Positions 13,204-21,580 of a DNA stretch of 33,759 nucleotides are shown in pieces. The position numbers and the translations under genes are program-made. The stretch's first letter is position 1; every line of letters begins with the position of its first letter. The notes below the pieces were generated by a model that saw nothing but the letters and a program-made list of their open reading frames with translations, was not told where the DNA came from and ran no database searches. The stretch lies in assembly GCA_900547195.1 (NCBI GenBank), contig URFQ01000019.1, positions 1-33,759 on the forward strand, in the 5' to 3' direction. This DNA comes from an uncultured Butyricicoccus sp. GTDB taxonomy: Bacteria > Bacillota > Clostridia > Oscillospirales > Butyricicoccaceae.

Positions 13204-16200
13204 TCATCCGTTTAACAGGTCATACAACTGCATCGCCTGATACTGGCTGTATCCGGCATCTACGAGGGCGGCAATTTTATTTTTCTTCGCGCTGCCGCTT
13301 ATAGTCCTGTCCGTACCGGGGACTTTATCCCCGGTCACATCCTTGATAATTGCATGCGCAAGCAGGATTTCCGCCCAGTTTGCATACTGGGTTCCATCCA
13401 GCGCGCTTGCCTCCTCCATACGTTTTTCCGTGGTCCTGCTTAAATCCGCGCCGAACAGCTCATTTTCAGCAACATCCTTTGCCATAGAATACGCATTATC
13501 CAGTACCGATACTTTTTGCTCATCCGTCAAGTTATCAAACTTGGGCACCAGATATTCCGCAATATTATAGGACATCTGCCCCATTTCCCGTTGATAGTCG
13601 CTGTATTCCCTGTTGGTAAGGCTTTTGCTTTCGCCGTCCACCGTAACGCTCCATCCGGCTTTGCGGGGAAATACCTTGTTATTCCCGGTATCCTGAAACA
13701 GCTCCAGAATCACATTGTCGATAGGAGATTCATTTGCATTCCCCAACGTTCCGGGGCTTACGAATTGTGCAAACGCCGCTTCACCTGTGCTGTTCTGCCG
13801 CGTGATCGGTCTGCCCCAAGTGTCATATGCCGCAGGTAGAGATTTTGATGCGCCGGGAATTTTTGCCTGCATTCCTCCAAACAGAGTGCCGAGCCAGTCT
13901 CCTTTGCTGTATGTTTGGCGCTGTACAGGGTCCACAGTGCGGGCCGTTGCCCCAACTGTAGATGGAATAAAACTTCCCGGAATTTCCTGCACCAGTTCCG
14001 AAACACCGCCGGGCAGCCCCTCATAGCTCGAAAACAAATCTTCGATGGATTTAACAGGCGATGCTTCTATCCAAGTATTCAACGCAGTTTTTCCAGCTGC
14101 AACCGAAGCGTCGGCAAAGCTGGCGTCAGGGTTCTTCTCCAGTTCGGCCATGATCGCTGCCCCCATCATCAGGCTGCTGGCTGCGGGCTGTGCCCAATCC
14201 ACCGTGTAGTATTTGTCTCCAACATGTACAGCATTCGGCTTAAACCCTTGCGTCCGCATAAATGCGGCCTCGTCCTTATCGTCGCTTTCAGGCCCTGTAA
14301 GAATCCCGGCTTTGAAAAGCTGTGCGCCTAACACCATCAGCCCTGTTCCGGTAAGACCCTTTGAAATGTCGTCAATGAACTGCGCGGCATCCGTCTGGCC
14401 TTTCACGTGTTTTGCGGCGGCGGAAATCAATCCCGCAGGGCTGTAATCCGCAATGCGCATTGCAATGTTGGCCGGGGTTTTTGTAAACGTAAGCAGAAAG
14501 TTTCCCATCCCGCCCACGCGGTTTGTTGAACGTTTTATAGACGAAAGCATTTCCGTCAACGCATTGTCATCTTTAAACGTTGCCTTCATTGCTTCGTCCA
14601 GCGCTGTTGTAATGGCCTCCGGGGGGACGTCGTTCACGCTTTTTATCCCACGTGCTTCAATGTAGCTTGCAAGGCGGTCTCTGAAAAACTTGTCCACAAA
14701 ACCCGCGTCGCCAAGCTCAAGCAAACCATAAGTAAGCTGCCGTGTATTTTCCAGTATTCCCTTTTCGCTCGTCATGCCGGAAAACAAGTCCTGTTGCGCC
14801 GTTTTTTGAGATACTTTGTTCAGCTCATATGCTGTTTTGTCTACGAGCTGCGAAAGCCAATCGCTTTTAATTTCCCCCTTGAATATTGTTTTGTCCCGAG
14901 CGTATTGGTTCAGGTCGTTCAATGCGTTTTGCCCTTTTGCGCCCGCACCCTGTCCCTGAAATTCATAATATTTTGTATCACCCGAAAGCACACTCCGCAT
15001 ATTGTCGGCAACCTGAGATGCCAGCGTTTTGCTTTCCTTGGATACATGCAGCGCCTGCGTGGGTGTAAAATCAGGGTTTATCCGATGAGTGATGTCCTGA
15101 ATCAGCGCGGATACTTTCCCGGAGGCTCCCTGTACAGGCATCATCGCGGCGTTCGCCAATGTATTTCGCACCATTGTGCGCGGATTCAACAGCATCCCAA
15201 TACGGCGCAGTTCCAGCAACTTTTCATATACCGTAGCGGGATATTCCTTACTGATACGCTTGCCGACATTCTCCATTGCGGTTTCCACCGCCTGCGTGTC
15301 GCCGGGGTCAATGTTCTTGAATGCGTCTATCTCCGCATCCGTCAGTTCAAAGTCGTTCCACTTCCTGCCAAACTTCTTTGCACCAGCGGCGTTCATCGTG
15401 TCTACCTGCCGTTGGATATACTGCAACGCGGTCATGGGGTCCGCCTTTGTCAGCGCGATCACCGCCGCCTGCGAAAACTGGCCGCTGCGGGTAAGCGCAG
15501 CAGACATATCCCGCAGAACATTCACCGCTCCGGCCCGGTCTCCCTTGGCGATAAGGTCATCAGCAATCATCTTTCCGAGCGGAACCGCCGCCGGATCTGC
15601 GGTTTTCAGCATATCGCTGAAAGCGTTCCTTGCCTCTGTTTCACCGCGTGCGAATATTTCTTCTGCGCGCGCCACAGTCGTTTCATTGGAGAGCGACTTG
15701 TACAATTCCGGGTTGTCTATGAACTCCTGCTTCACTTCGGCGGGCAGGTCGCTTTTGGTCCGCAGGCTCTCGGCAAAACCGCGCTCTTTCATGCCTGACG
15801 GGATTTCTGGCGCGTTCTGCGTTTGTGCCCCAGCATTGGGTTGAACCCTTGTGCTTACAGCGGATGCCGCACTGTCTACACGTTCAGCCAAAGGTTTTGC
15901 ACTCTGTTCCAGTAGGCTGTCACGGTAAGCCAGCGCCGCATCATAGTCCATTTCAGGCAGGGCGGCAAGTTCTTCATCAGTGAACATGTGGAAACCGCCC
16001 TCGGTTTCACTAAGCCCCAGTTTTGCCTCAATCTGTGCCGCGTCCAAGCCGTCTTGCAACTTCATCACATACACATCTTTAGGGCCATAGTTCCACCCCT
16101 CTGGTGCGTATTCTGGATTCCACTTCACTTTCGCCACGGGCTCAAAACCCATCTTGCTATAGTTTTTCACCAGAGCTTCCCCGTAACAATCCAACTTTAC

Positions 16201-18426
16201 ACCGCCATTGTCCACCGCCGTGATGACCATCTGATAAGAAAGTTTTTTGCCCTCGCCTCCCGGGATGCGAAACACTGCTTCAATATCTCCATCGGCGGTA
16301 ACAGCAGCTCCCGACATGCCATCCTTGCTCATAAAAGTAATGGCCCCACTGTCAGCCAATTCCTGCGGGGTTTTGGGGCTGACCATGAGGCCGTTTTTAT
16401 TCTCTTTGATTGCCCTGTTAAGCTGCGCACTGAAATATTCAGGATCGGCGGTGCTGTCCACCAATTCCTGAGTAGTCGCGCCAGCACGGCTATATGCCGT
16501 CCCATCGCTTACAGGCTGTCGAAAAACTCTTTGATTTCCTGCGGGCTGACCCCCCGATTGTACTCGGAGATTGCTACTTCCCGCTCTGCCGGATTCAACT
16601 CCGCCAATACCTGTTCCAAAGTCAGTTCCATTCTGCGCACCTCCACTAACCCCATTATATTCTGTTTTCAAAGTACCGTCAATGCTTTCTTCTGCACCAA
16701 GTTTCAGAAACGCACGCGTCTTGCTTGCTGTCTCGGGCAGGGTCAATCCAGTCGCCGTCTCAAAGGCTGCCCTGTTTTTGCCGCCGGGCTTTAAAGTCTC
16801 AATCTGTGCGTTGGTAAGCGTATTGTTGTAGAACGCATTCACCAGCGCGTCAGTTTCGCTCTGTACGGTCGTTTTGCCGCTCAAAGGGAACATGTCTGCC
16901 ATGGACGGAACGGGCGCTTCTGTGCCTGTTGCAATTGGCTGTGCGGCGTTCTTCAAGGGCATCTCATCCGCATATTTTGCCATATTAACGCTGAACCAAT
17001 CTTCCGAGCCAATCTCACCAACCTTTGCCGCCAGCCTGTTGTATTCGGAAATTTGTTCCGCTGTCAGCTTCGCCCCATCATCTAACGCATCAGCAATCCG
17101 GTTCATTTGGCCGCGTGCAATAAGGTTTGACGTTCCCTTGATTGTGGCCGGAACAACTTCGCCCGCAACATTGAACAAAGCATTTTGCGCCATATTTCCC
17201 GCTGCATCCTTTGCAATTTGGGCGGCGCTTTCACCTTCTTCAAGCCCTGTTACAACTTCATTCGGAATTGTATCAAGAGCCAAGTCCAGTGCACTGTCAC
17301 CTAAAAAACCAGCAACCCGGTCGCCCGTAAGTACACGTCCAAGAGTGGAACCAACCACCGGAACTTTGGAAGCCGCATTGCTGATTGCTCCACCTGCCGC
17401 TTTTAAGCCTTTCCCTATACCGGGCAACCCAAGCATGATATCTTTTCCGCCCTTATACAAACCAAGGTTTGTACCCATATATCCGCCAAGATATGCAACC
17501 GGGTTCTGCGTTTGTGCATTGGAAGATGCGCTCCTTGTTCCTTCCATTGTATTGTGAAGCGTATCGTATGCACTTTGGTCTGCACCTACTGCATCATAAA
17601 GTTTTTCCACCGCATTTTCATATGTTTTTCCAAATGGATCGATAGGCAATGCGTTCTTGGCGCCATATACAAGACTGGCGACAGGGTTCAATTTATTCTC
17701 AAGTATTACAATCTTTTGCATATCAGGGTCATTGTACATTGCCTTGCGAGTGTTTGGGCTATAATCGCCATTATACCACTTTCCATCCTTGGGATATTTT
17801 TCGTAGAATGCGTCGATTATCTCTTGCGCGCGTGTTTTATCAAAATCATTCAACCGATAAGACGGGTCAATGTAGTCATCCAGCGTCATGTTCTTGGCGT
17901 TTTCTTCCATCAGACGCTGATATTCCTGATTTTGCAATTCGGCTTGTTTGCGCCGCTGCAATTCTGCTGCCACATCTTCGTCCGACGCATTTGCCCAACG
18001 ATATCGCATCGCAATATCCGGCGAATTGGAAAGTTCTGTGCGAAACGCAACCAATTCATCATTGGATGGCGAGCTTGTTCCAGCAACCGCGCCCGCTGCG
18101 AATCCTGTTTGATTGGGCGGATTACTGTATTGTATTTTTATCAAATCCACAAGATTTGCCGGGGCATTTTTCCCCAATTCACTCCAATCGCCTTTGCTTG
18201 GGTCATTCACGCCAAAACCTTTCCAGGCGTCTTGCGCCGTGTTCTGATGTTGCTGTCCATACTGCGCGGCTGAGAATATTGGCGTTTGTGTTTTTTTATT
18301 TTGGAGCCATTGGGGCTGCGCTTCTGGAGCCCTGTCTATTGCTTGTTGCACGCGCGATACATATTCTTTAAAAGAGTTATCACTTTCTCCGTATTTCTCA
18401 CGCATGTATCTTGATTGATAGGCCAT
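13204..18426 (-). CDS. 1740-residue presumed virion ejection protein (LPD38-like, GNAT-like segment)
   Basis: Starts at ATG 18426 after GGAGGC. The N-terminal 300 residues are polar and helical. A Gly/Ala-rich hydrophobic stretch (about 330-440) could be membrane-active. Residues about 650-800 (SGAITFMSKDGMSGAAV to GPKDVYVMKL) look like an acetyltransferase-type or polyvalent-protein domain. Residues about 1295-1510 (GGMGNFLLTFTKTPANIAMR, VDWAQPAASSLMMGAAI) resemble LPD38 of large polyvalent phage proteins. As the last and largest late gene, in a genome without a tape measure, it is best explained as a podovirus-like internal protein injected with DNA. This role is inferred. Confidence 0.75.
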   Translation of the reverse strand: MAYQSRYMREKYGESDNSFKEYVSRVQQAIDRAPEAQPQWLQNKKTQTPIFSAAQYGQQHQNTAQDAWKGFGVNDPSKGDWSELGKNAPANLVDLIKIQYSNPPNQTGFAAGAVAGTSSPSNDELVAFRTELSNSPDIAMRYRWANASDEDVAAELQRRKQAELQNQEYQRLMEENAKNMTLDDYIDPSYRLNDFDKTRAQEIIDAFYEKYPKDGKWYNGDYSPNTRKAMYNDPDMQKIVILENKLNPVASLVYGAKNALPIDPFGKTYENAVEKLYDAVGADQSAYDTLHNTMEGTRSASSNAQTQNPVAYLGGYMGTNLGLYKGGKDIMLGLPGIGKGLKAAGGAISNAASKVPVVGSTLGRVLTGDRVAGFLGDSALDLALDTIPNEVVTGLEEGESAAQIAKDAAGNMAQNALFNVAGEVVPATIKGTSNLIARGQMNRIADALDDGAKLTAEQISEYNRLAAKVGEIGSEDWFSVNMAKYADEMPLKNAAQPIATGTEAPVPSMADMFPLSGKTTVQSETDALVNAFYNNTLTNAQIETLKPGGKNRAAFETATGLTLPETASKTRAFLKLGAEESIDGTLKTEYNGVSGGAQNGTDFGTGIGGVESGRAGSSNLRVQSGGQPAGNQRVFRQPVSDGTAYSRAGATTQELVDSTADPEYFSAQLNRAIKENKNGLMVSPKTPQELADSGAITFMSKDGMSGAAVTADGDIEAVFRIPGGEGKKLSYQMVITAVDNGGVKLDCYGEALVKNYSKMGFEPVAKVKWNPEYAPEGWNYGPKDVYVMKLQDGLDAAQIEAKLGLSETEGGFHMFTDEELAALPEMDYDAALAYRDSLLEQSAKPLAERVDSAASAVSTRVQPNAGAQTQNAPEIPSGMKERGFAESLRTKSDLPAEVKQEFIDNPELYKSLSNETTVARAEEIFARGETEARNAFSDMLKTADPAAVPLGKMIADDLIAKGDRAGAVNVLRDMSAALTRSGQFSQAAVIALTKADPMTALQYIQRQVDTMNAAGAKKFGRKWNDFELTDAEIDAFKNIDPGDTQAVETAMENVGKRISKEYPATVYEKLLELRRIGMLLNPRTMVRNTLANAAMMPVQGASGKVSALIQDITHRINPDFTPTQALHVSKESKTLASQVADNMRSVLSGDTKYYEFQGQGAGAKGQNALNDLNQYARDKTIFKGEIKSDWLSQLVDKTAYELNKVSQKTAQQDLFSGMTSEKGILENTRQLTYGLLELGDAGFVDKFFRDRLASYIEARGIKSVNDVPPEAITTALDEAMKATFKDDNALTEMLSSIKRSTNRVGGMGNFLLTFTKTPANIAMRIADYSPAGLISAAAKHVKGQTDAAQFIDDISKGLTGTGLMVLGAQLFKAGILTGPESDDKDEAAFMRTQGFKPNAVHVGDKYYTVDWAQPAASSLMMGAAIMAELEKNPDASFADASVAAGKTALNTWIEASPVKSIEDLFSSYEGLPGGVSELVQEIPGSFIPSTVGATARTVDPVQRQTYSKGDWLGTLFGGMQAKIPGASKSLPAAYDTWGRPITRQNSTGEAAFAQFVSPGTLGNANESPIDNVILELFQDTGNNKVFPRKAGWSVTVDGESKSLTNREYSDYQREMGQMSYNIAEYLVPKFDNLTDEQKVSVLDNAYSMAKDVAENELFGADLSRTTEKRMEEASALDGTQYANWAEILLAHAIIKDVTGDKVPGTDRTISGSAKKNKIAALVDAGYSQYQAMQLYDLLNG

Positions 18427-18443
18427 TATGTGCCTCCTGTCGT

Positions 18444-19580
18444 TTAAAGTCCAAGAGCGGCTAAAATCTGGTCAATTGTCGTTTGGCTTGCACCGCCAGC
18501 AATCAAATCGTCATATACCGCTTGTGGGGTCACTCCTGCGGTCTGATAAAGCGAAAGCGCTCTTTTATATGCGGGCGTTTTCGTAATGTCTGTACCACCT
18601 TGCGACGTGCTTACGCTGCTATTCCCACCGCCGGACGAATAACTGCGGCTTGCCGCCTTTGCAGCAGCCTCGGCCTGCGCCTGCTGCAAAGCAAGCATCT
18701 GCTGCGTGTACGTATTATCAAGGCTTTGCAATGCATCATATTTGCTTTGCAGCACTTCCGCATTTTGGTTTGCAAGCGCCTGTTCGAGCTGAAGCTGATA
18801 TGCCATTTTCTGTTGTTCATCAGTAGAAAGCTGGTTATTGTAATTTTGCAGCGCGGTGGATTTATTGCTGTTCAATGTGTCCAGCAGCGTTGCCAGGCTG
18901 TCGTTCCGGCCACGGTCAATCGTGTTTCGGTTGTTTCCGTAGGAATTGTACATGCCAGCCAGCGCGCTTTCCGACATGCCTCCCGTAAGCCCCTGCGCCA
19001 CCAGTGCCTGAGGAAGGTCGCGTTTGCTCATCATATAGTTGATATACGCCTGCTGCTGGGCGCTGTCTGCGTTCTGGTTCACCCCGCGCGCGCCGCTTTC
19101 ATAACTGGCCTGCAACTGCGCCAAAGCGTCGTTGTAGTTTTGCTGAAGCAAATTGTTTCGGTTTGCATATGCCTCGTTCAAATAACCCATATTTTTGTCA
19201 TAGGCAGCTTGTGCGGCCTCCTGTTTTTGCCGCGCCAGTTCTTCCGCACGCCGTGCCGCCGCATCCTGTGCTGCCTGCACTTGAGCAAGCATAGCGGCGT
19301 AATAATTTGCTGCAGAAGATGAGGAACCACTTCCGCTATCAGAGCCGTTTCCATCTCTGGAATTTGTGGTTGTTCCTGAAGATTGGTTGTAGTTGTATAT
19401 TCCGGAATTTTCTGGTGTCCATGCAGAAAAATCACCACCATACTGATTTTGCAGTTGATTCCGGTTAAAATTTAAAATGTCGTTTTTATTTACAGCATTT
19501 TGCTGCCATGCTGGTGTTACTGGATTGTATTTATTTTTGTTGTTGCGCTTGGAATCGCTTCCCCAATCGCCCATAAGCAT
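18444..19580 (-). CDS. 378-residue coiled-coil virion protein
   Basis: Starts at ATG 19580 (GGAG 9 bases upstream). An Asn/Gln/Ser-rich N-terminus (1-90) precedes long Ala/Gln/Leu/Glu helices (about 90-320; for example AARRAEELARQKQEAAQAAY and KMAYQLQLEQALANQ) that should form extended coiled coils. The C-terminal 50 residues (TPAYKRALSLYQTAGVTPQ, QTTIDQILAALGL) form a small helical domain. Its place directly before the giant protein gene suggests an internal or ejection protein pair, as in short-tailed phages. No enzyme motif is visible. Confidence 0.7.
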   Translation of the reverse strand: MLMGDWGSDSKRNNKNKYNPVTPAWQQNAVNKNDILNFNRNQLQNQYGGDFSAWTPENSGIYNYNQSSGTTTNSRDGNGSDSGSGSSSSAANYYAAMLAQVQAAQDAAARRAEELARQKQEAAQAAYDKNMGYLNEAYANRNNLLQQNYNDALAQLQASYESGARGVNQNADSAQQQAYINYMMSKRDLPQALVAQGLTGGMSESALAGMYNSYGNNRNTIDRGRNDSLATLLDTLNSNKSTALQNYNNQLSTDEQQKMAYQLQLEQALANQNAEVLQSKYDALQSLDNTYTQQMLALQQAQAEAAAKAASRSYSSGGGNSSVSTSQGGTDITKTPAYKRALSLYQTAGVTPQAVYDDLIAGGASQTTIDQILAALGL

Positions 19581-19603
19581 ATTTTTTTACTCCTTTCCAA
19601 AAC

Positions 19604-19631
19604 GGCCCGCCCGCATCGCGCCGGGCGGGCC
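19604..19631 (-). terminator. Intrinsic terminator after holin
   Basis: A perfect 10-bp GC stem (GGCCCGCCCG/CGGGCGGGCC) surrounds an 8-base loop, and the minus-strand exit reads GTTTTGG. It lies in the 61-base gap between the holin stop and the 378-residue virion protein start. It may reduce transcription into the last two late genes, unless they have their own promoter. Confidence 0.7.
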
Positions 19632-19641
19632 TGTGTTGTAT

Positions 19642-20115
19642 TTATTCCGTTTTTCCGCCCGTCAGGCTTTCCCCCACGTCCTCCGTGCTGTTCTTCACCA
19701 CAGCGAGGATTTTTTTCAAAAATCCTGGCAGGGGCGCGCCCAGCGCCGCCGCATTTTCGCAGATGCTCCCCAGCTCCGTAACGATGTACCAGCACAACAC
19801 CAGCGGGCACACAAGCACCGAATATTCAAACGGCAGCTTGATTGCTGTGATATTGTTGATGATGATTCCCAGCAGGCCATCCAGCGCTGCGGCCACCACA
19901 ACCACGACAAGCATGCCGCCTTTATGCCACAGCCCGGCGCGGGCAGTGGCGCTGGACCAGCCGTCCTTTTTGCTGCCTGCTGCGCTCCCGGTAATCCAGT
20001 CCAGCAGCATGCAGGCTGCAAAGCCGATCACCAGCCAGCCCATCCATCCAAATACAGCCGTAATCGCTCCGGCGATACCCACCACAGCCAGCTTGATTTT
20101 GTTCAGCGTCTCCAT
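19642..20115 (-). CDS. Phage holin, Cph1 (holin_4_1) family
   Basis: 157 residues from ATG 20115 (GGAGGT 8 bases upstream, overlapping the endolysin stop). Three or four membrane segments are visible: LAVVGIAGAITAVFGWMG, WLVIGFAACMLLDWITG, GMLVVVVVAAALDGLLG and VLVCPLVLCWYIVTELG. The DWITG...KKDGWSSATARAGLWHKG loop is typical of the Cph1/TcdE-type holins. It makes membrane lesions that release the endolysin encoded immediately upstream. The C-terminal tail is charged. Confidence 0.92.
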   Translation of the reverse strand: METLNKIKLAVVGIAGAITAVFGWMGWLVIGFAACMLLDWITGSAAGSKKDGWSSATARAGLWHKGGMLVVVVVAAALDGLLGIIINNITAIKLPFEYSVLVCPLVLCWYIVTELGSICENAAALGAPLPGFLKKILAVVKNSTEDVGESLTGGKTE

Positions 20116-21092
20116 CACACTGCACCTCCCAGCGCGGCTTTTGCCGATTCAATTCGCCGCAAATATTCGCCCGCCTGCTCGTTTGCCTTCGCTTCCCCGG
20201 CCTGCGCCCGGTCGGCGCGCTGCGTTTCTTCTGCTGCACGCTTGTCCGCTTCCTCCGCGCGGGCGTTTGCCGCCTCAAGCTGTTTTTCCAACGCTGCCAT
20301 GCCGCCGCCCCCAGCCTGCGCCATGCAGGCCGTAATGGCATCCCCGGCGGAAAGCTCCACGATCTCACTGCGGTCAGGCAGCACCACGGCATAGCGCTTT
20401 GCCGCGCCGGCCTGGATGCGCACCCAGGTATAAGTGCCGTCGCTGCCCACCTCAGCCTGCACCGGGTAATATTCGCCCACTTTCAAGCGGCCACCGTTGT
20501 ATCCCACATCGACAGCGGTTACATCCGCAGCCGAGAATACCTCGCACTTTTCCGAAAGTACCTTCAAAAATTTCATGTCGTCATCCTCCGTCCCGTTGAT
20601 TGCTGCACCATATGTGCCCACAGCATTGGGGTGCCCGGTGTATGCCGTTGGGTCAAGCCCCGCCCCGGCGGCTGTGGCCCGCACCTCGAAATGGCAGTGC
20701 GCAAAGGGCGGGCTTGCCAGCGCCGCGTTGCCCGTGCTGCCCATCACCGCCAGCGCGTCGCCGCTTTTCACCCGCTGGCCCACGGATACCAGATTCCGCG
20801 CGTTATGGCAAAAATACAGGCAGTTCACCGCGTCCGGCGTCTGGCCCGCGTCCAGCTCCACGCACACGTACCAGCCCCATTCCCACGTTTTGCTGCCCGT
20901 GGACCTGTCCACCTTGCGGGCCGTAACGACCCGCCCGGAAATGCTTTTGCCCTTGTAATCGGGCATCCGGATGGTGGTGCTGTCCAGCCCCTCCTCGTCG
21001 CTGCCGCCATGCCAGCCCTTGCCGTTGTTCCGGGTATAGCCCCACCGGCTGTACCCGTACCGCACCCGCGTGCGGCCCTTAAAAATTGCCAT
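20115..21092 (-). CDS. M23 family peptidase endolysin
   Basis: 325 residues. Residues 20-150 are a LytM/M23 zinc peptidase: HGGSD (H28, D32), H96 in YFCHNAR, and HCHFEV (H132, H134) complete the site. A second module at about 170-260 (MKFLKVLSEKCEVFSAAD...RYAVVLPDRSEIVEL) looks like an SH3-type wall-binding domain. The last 60 residues (EKQLEAANARAEEADKRA) are a charged coiled coil. No signal peptide is present, so release depends on the adjacent holin. It should cut peptidoglycan cross-bridges or stem peptides. Confidence 0.92.
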   Translation of the reverse strand: MAIFKGRTRVRYGYSRWGYTRNNGKGWHGGSDEEGLDSTTIRMPDYKGKSISGRVVTARKVDRSTGSKTWEWGWYVCVELDAGQTPDAVNCLYFCHNARNLVSVGQRVKSGDALAVMGSTGNAALASPPFAHCHFEVRATAAGAGLDPTAYTGHPNAVGTYGAAINGTEDDDMKFLKVLSEKCEVFSAADVTAVDVGYNGGRLKVGEYYPVQAEVGSDGTYTWVRIQAGAAKRYAVVLPDRSEIVELSAGDAITACMAQAGGGGMAALEKQLEAANARAEEADKRAAEETQRADRAQAGEAKANEQAGEYLRRIESAKAALGGAV

Positions 21093-21219
21093 ATGTCATG
21101 CCTCCCCCAGTGATTTCTTTGTACTGTGCCTCCGTGATAACTCCTTTAAGGACGGCCTGCCGCACCTGTGCGGCGCTCCACAAGCCCATGGCGTACCACT
21201 TTTTAATGTTGTCGTACAT
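21079..21219 (-). CDS. xkdX: XkdX family protein
   Basis: 46 residues from ATG 21219, with GGAGGG 6 bases upstream. MYDNIKKWYAMGLWSAAQV followed by a VLKGVITEAQYKEITG tail is the XkdX signature known from the PBSX prophage and many Firmicutes phages, where it sits between tail-fibre and lysis genes as here. Its role is not established. The 3' end overlaps the endolysin start by 14 bases, implying coupled translation. Confidence 0.88.
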   Translation of the reverse strand: MYDNIKKWYAMGLWSAAQVRQAVLKGVITEAQYKEITGGGMTYGNF

Positions 21220-21221
21220 GC

Positions 21222-21566
21222 TTAACCCTCCAGCATCGTGTCCGTTATCATGGCTGTGTAGGTAATCTGCGCCTCCACCCGGTCAAGCGGCGTCGGCTCC
21301 GGCGCGGGCCGCGCAGCAATCTCTGCCGCCTTCTCCGCCTCTGCGCGCTCTACGGGGGCACCGTCTGCCAGCTTGTAGTTCGCGCAGCCATCCGGCCCGT
21401 ACAGCGGCAATGCAAAGTAGTTGCCTTGCGCGTGGTGGTACTTATCGCTGTAGCCCTCATCAATGGCCGTCCAACCCGCCGTGTCGGCCAGAAACGCGCT
21501 GCTGTTTATCTCCACGATGCGCTCCGCTTCATCCGCACGCACATAAACAATATATTTTTCATCCAT
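21222..21566 (-). CDS. Tail-fibre-associated accessory protein
   Basis: 114 residues from ATG 21566 (AAAGGAG 8 bases upstream). The N-terminus (DEKYIVYVRADEAERIVEIN) and the GWTAIDEGYSDKYHHAQGNY stretch are typical of short proteins placed between a tail fibre and XkdX in clostridial phages. The C-terminal third is an Ala/Glu/Pro-rich helix (RAEAEKAAEIAARPAPEPTP) ending in TMITDTMLEG-like sequence. Fibre assembly or trimerisation help is inferred from position only. Confidence 0.75.
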   Translation of the reverse strand: MDEKYIVYVRADEAERIVEINSSAFLADTAGWTAIDEGYSDKYHHAQGNYFALPLYGPDGCANYKLADGAPVERAEAEKAAEIAARPAPEPTPLDRVEAQITYTAMITDTMLEG

Positions 21567-21580
21567 ACTGTTTCACTCCT

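Noticed and set aside
14794..15798. Long plus-strand frame inside the giant late gene
   Set aside because: It mirrors the minus-strand 1740-residue gene, is rich in Cys, His and Arg as antisense frames usually are, and has no promoter, ribosome site or recognisable domain.
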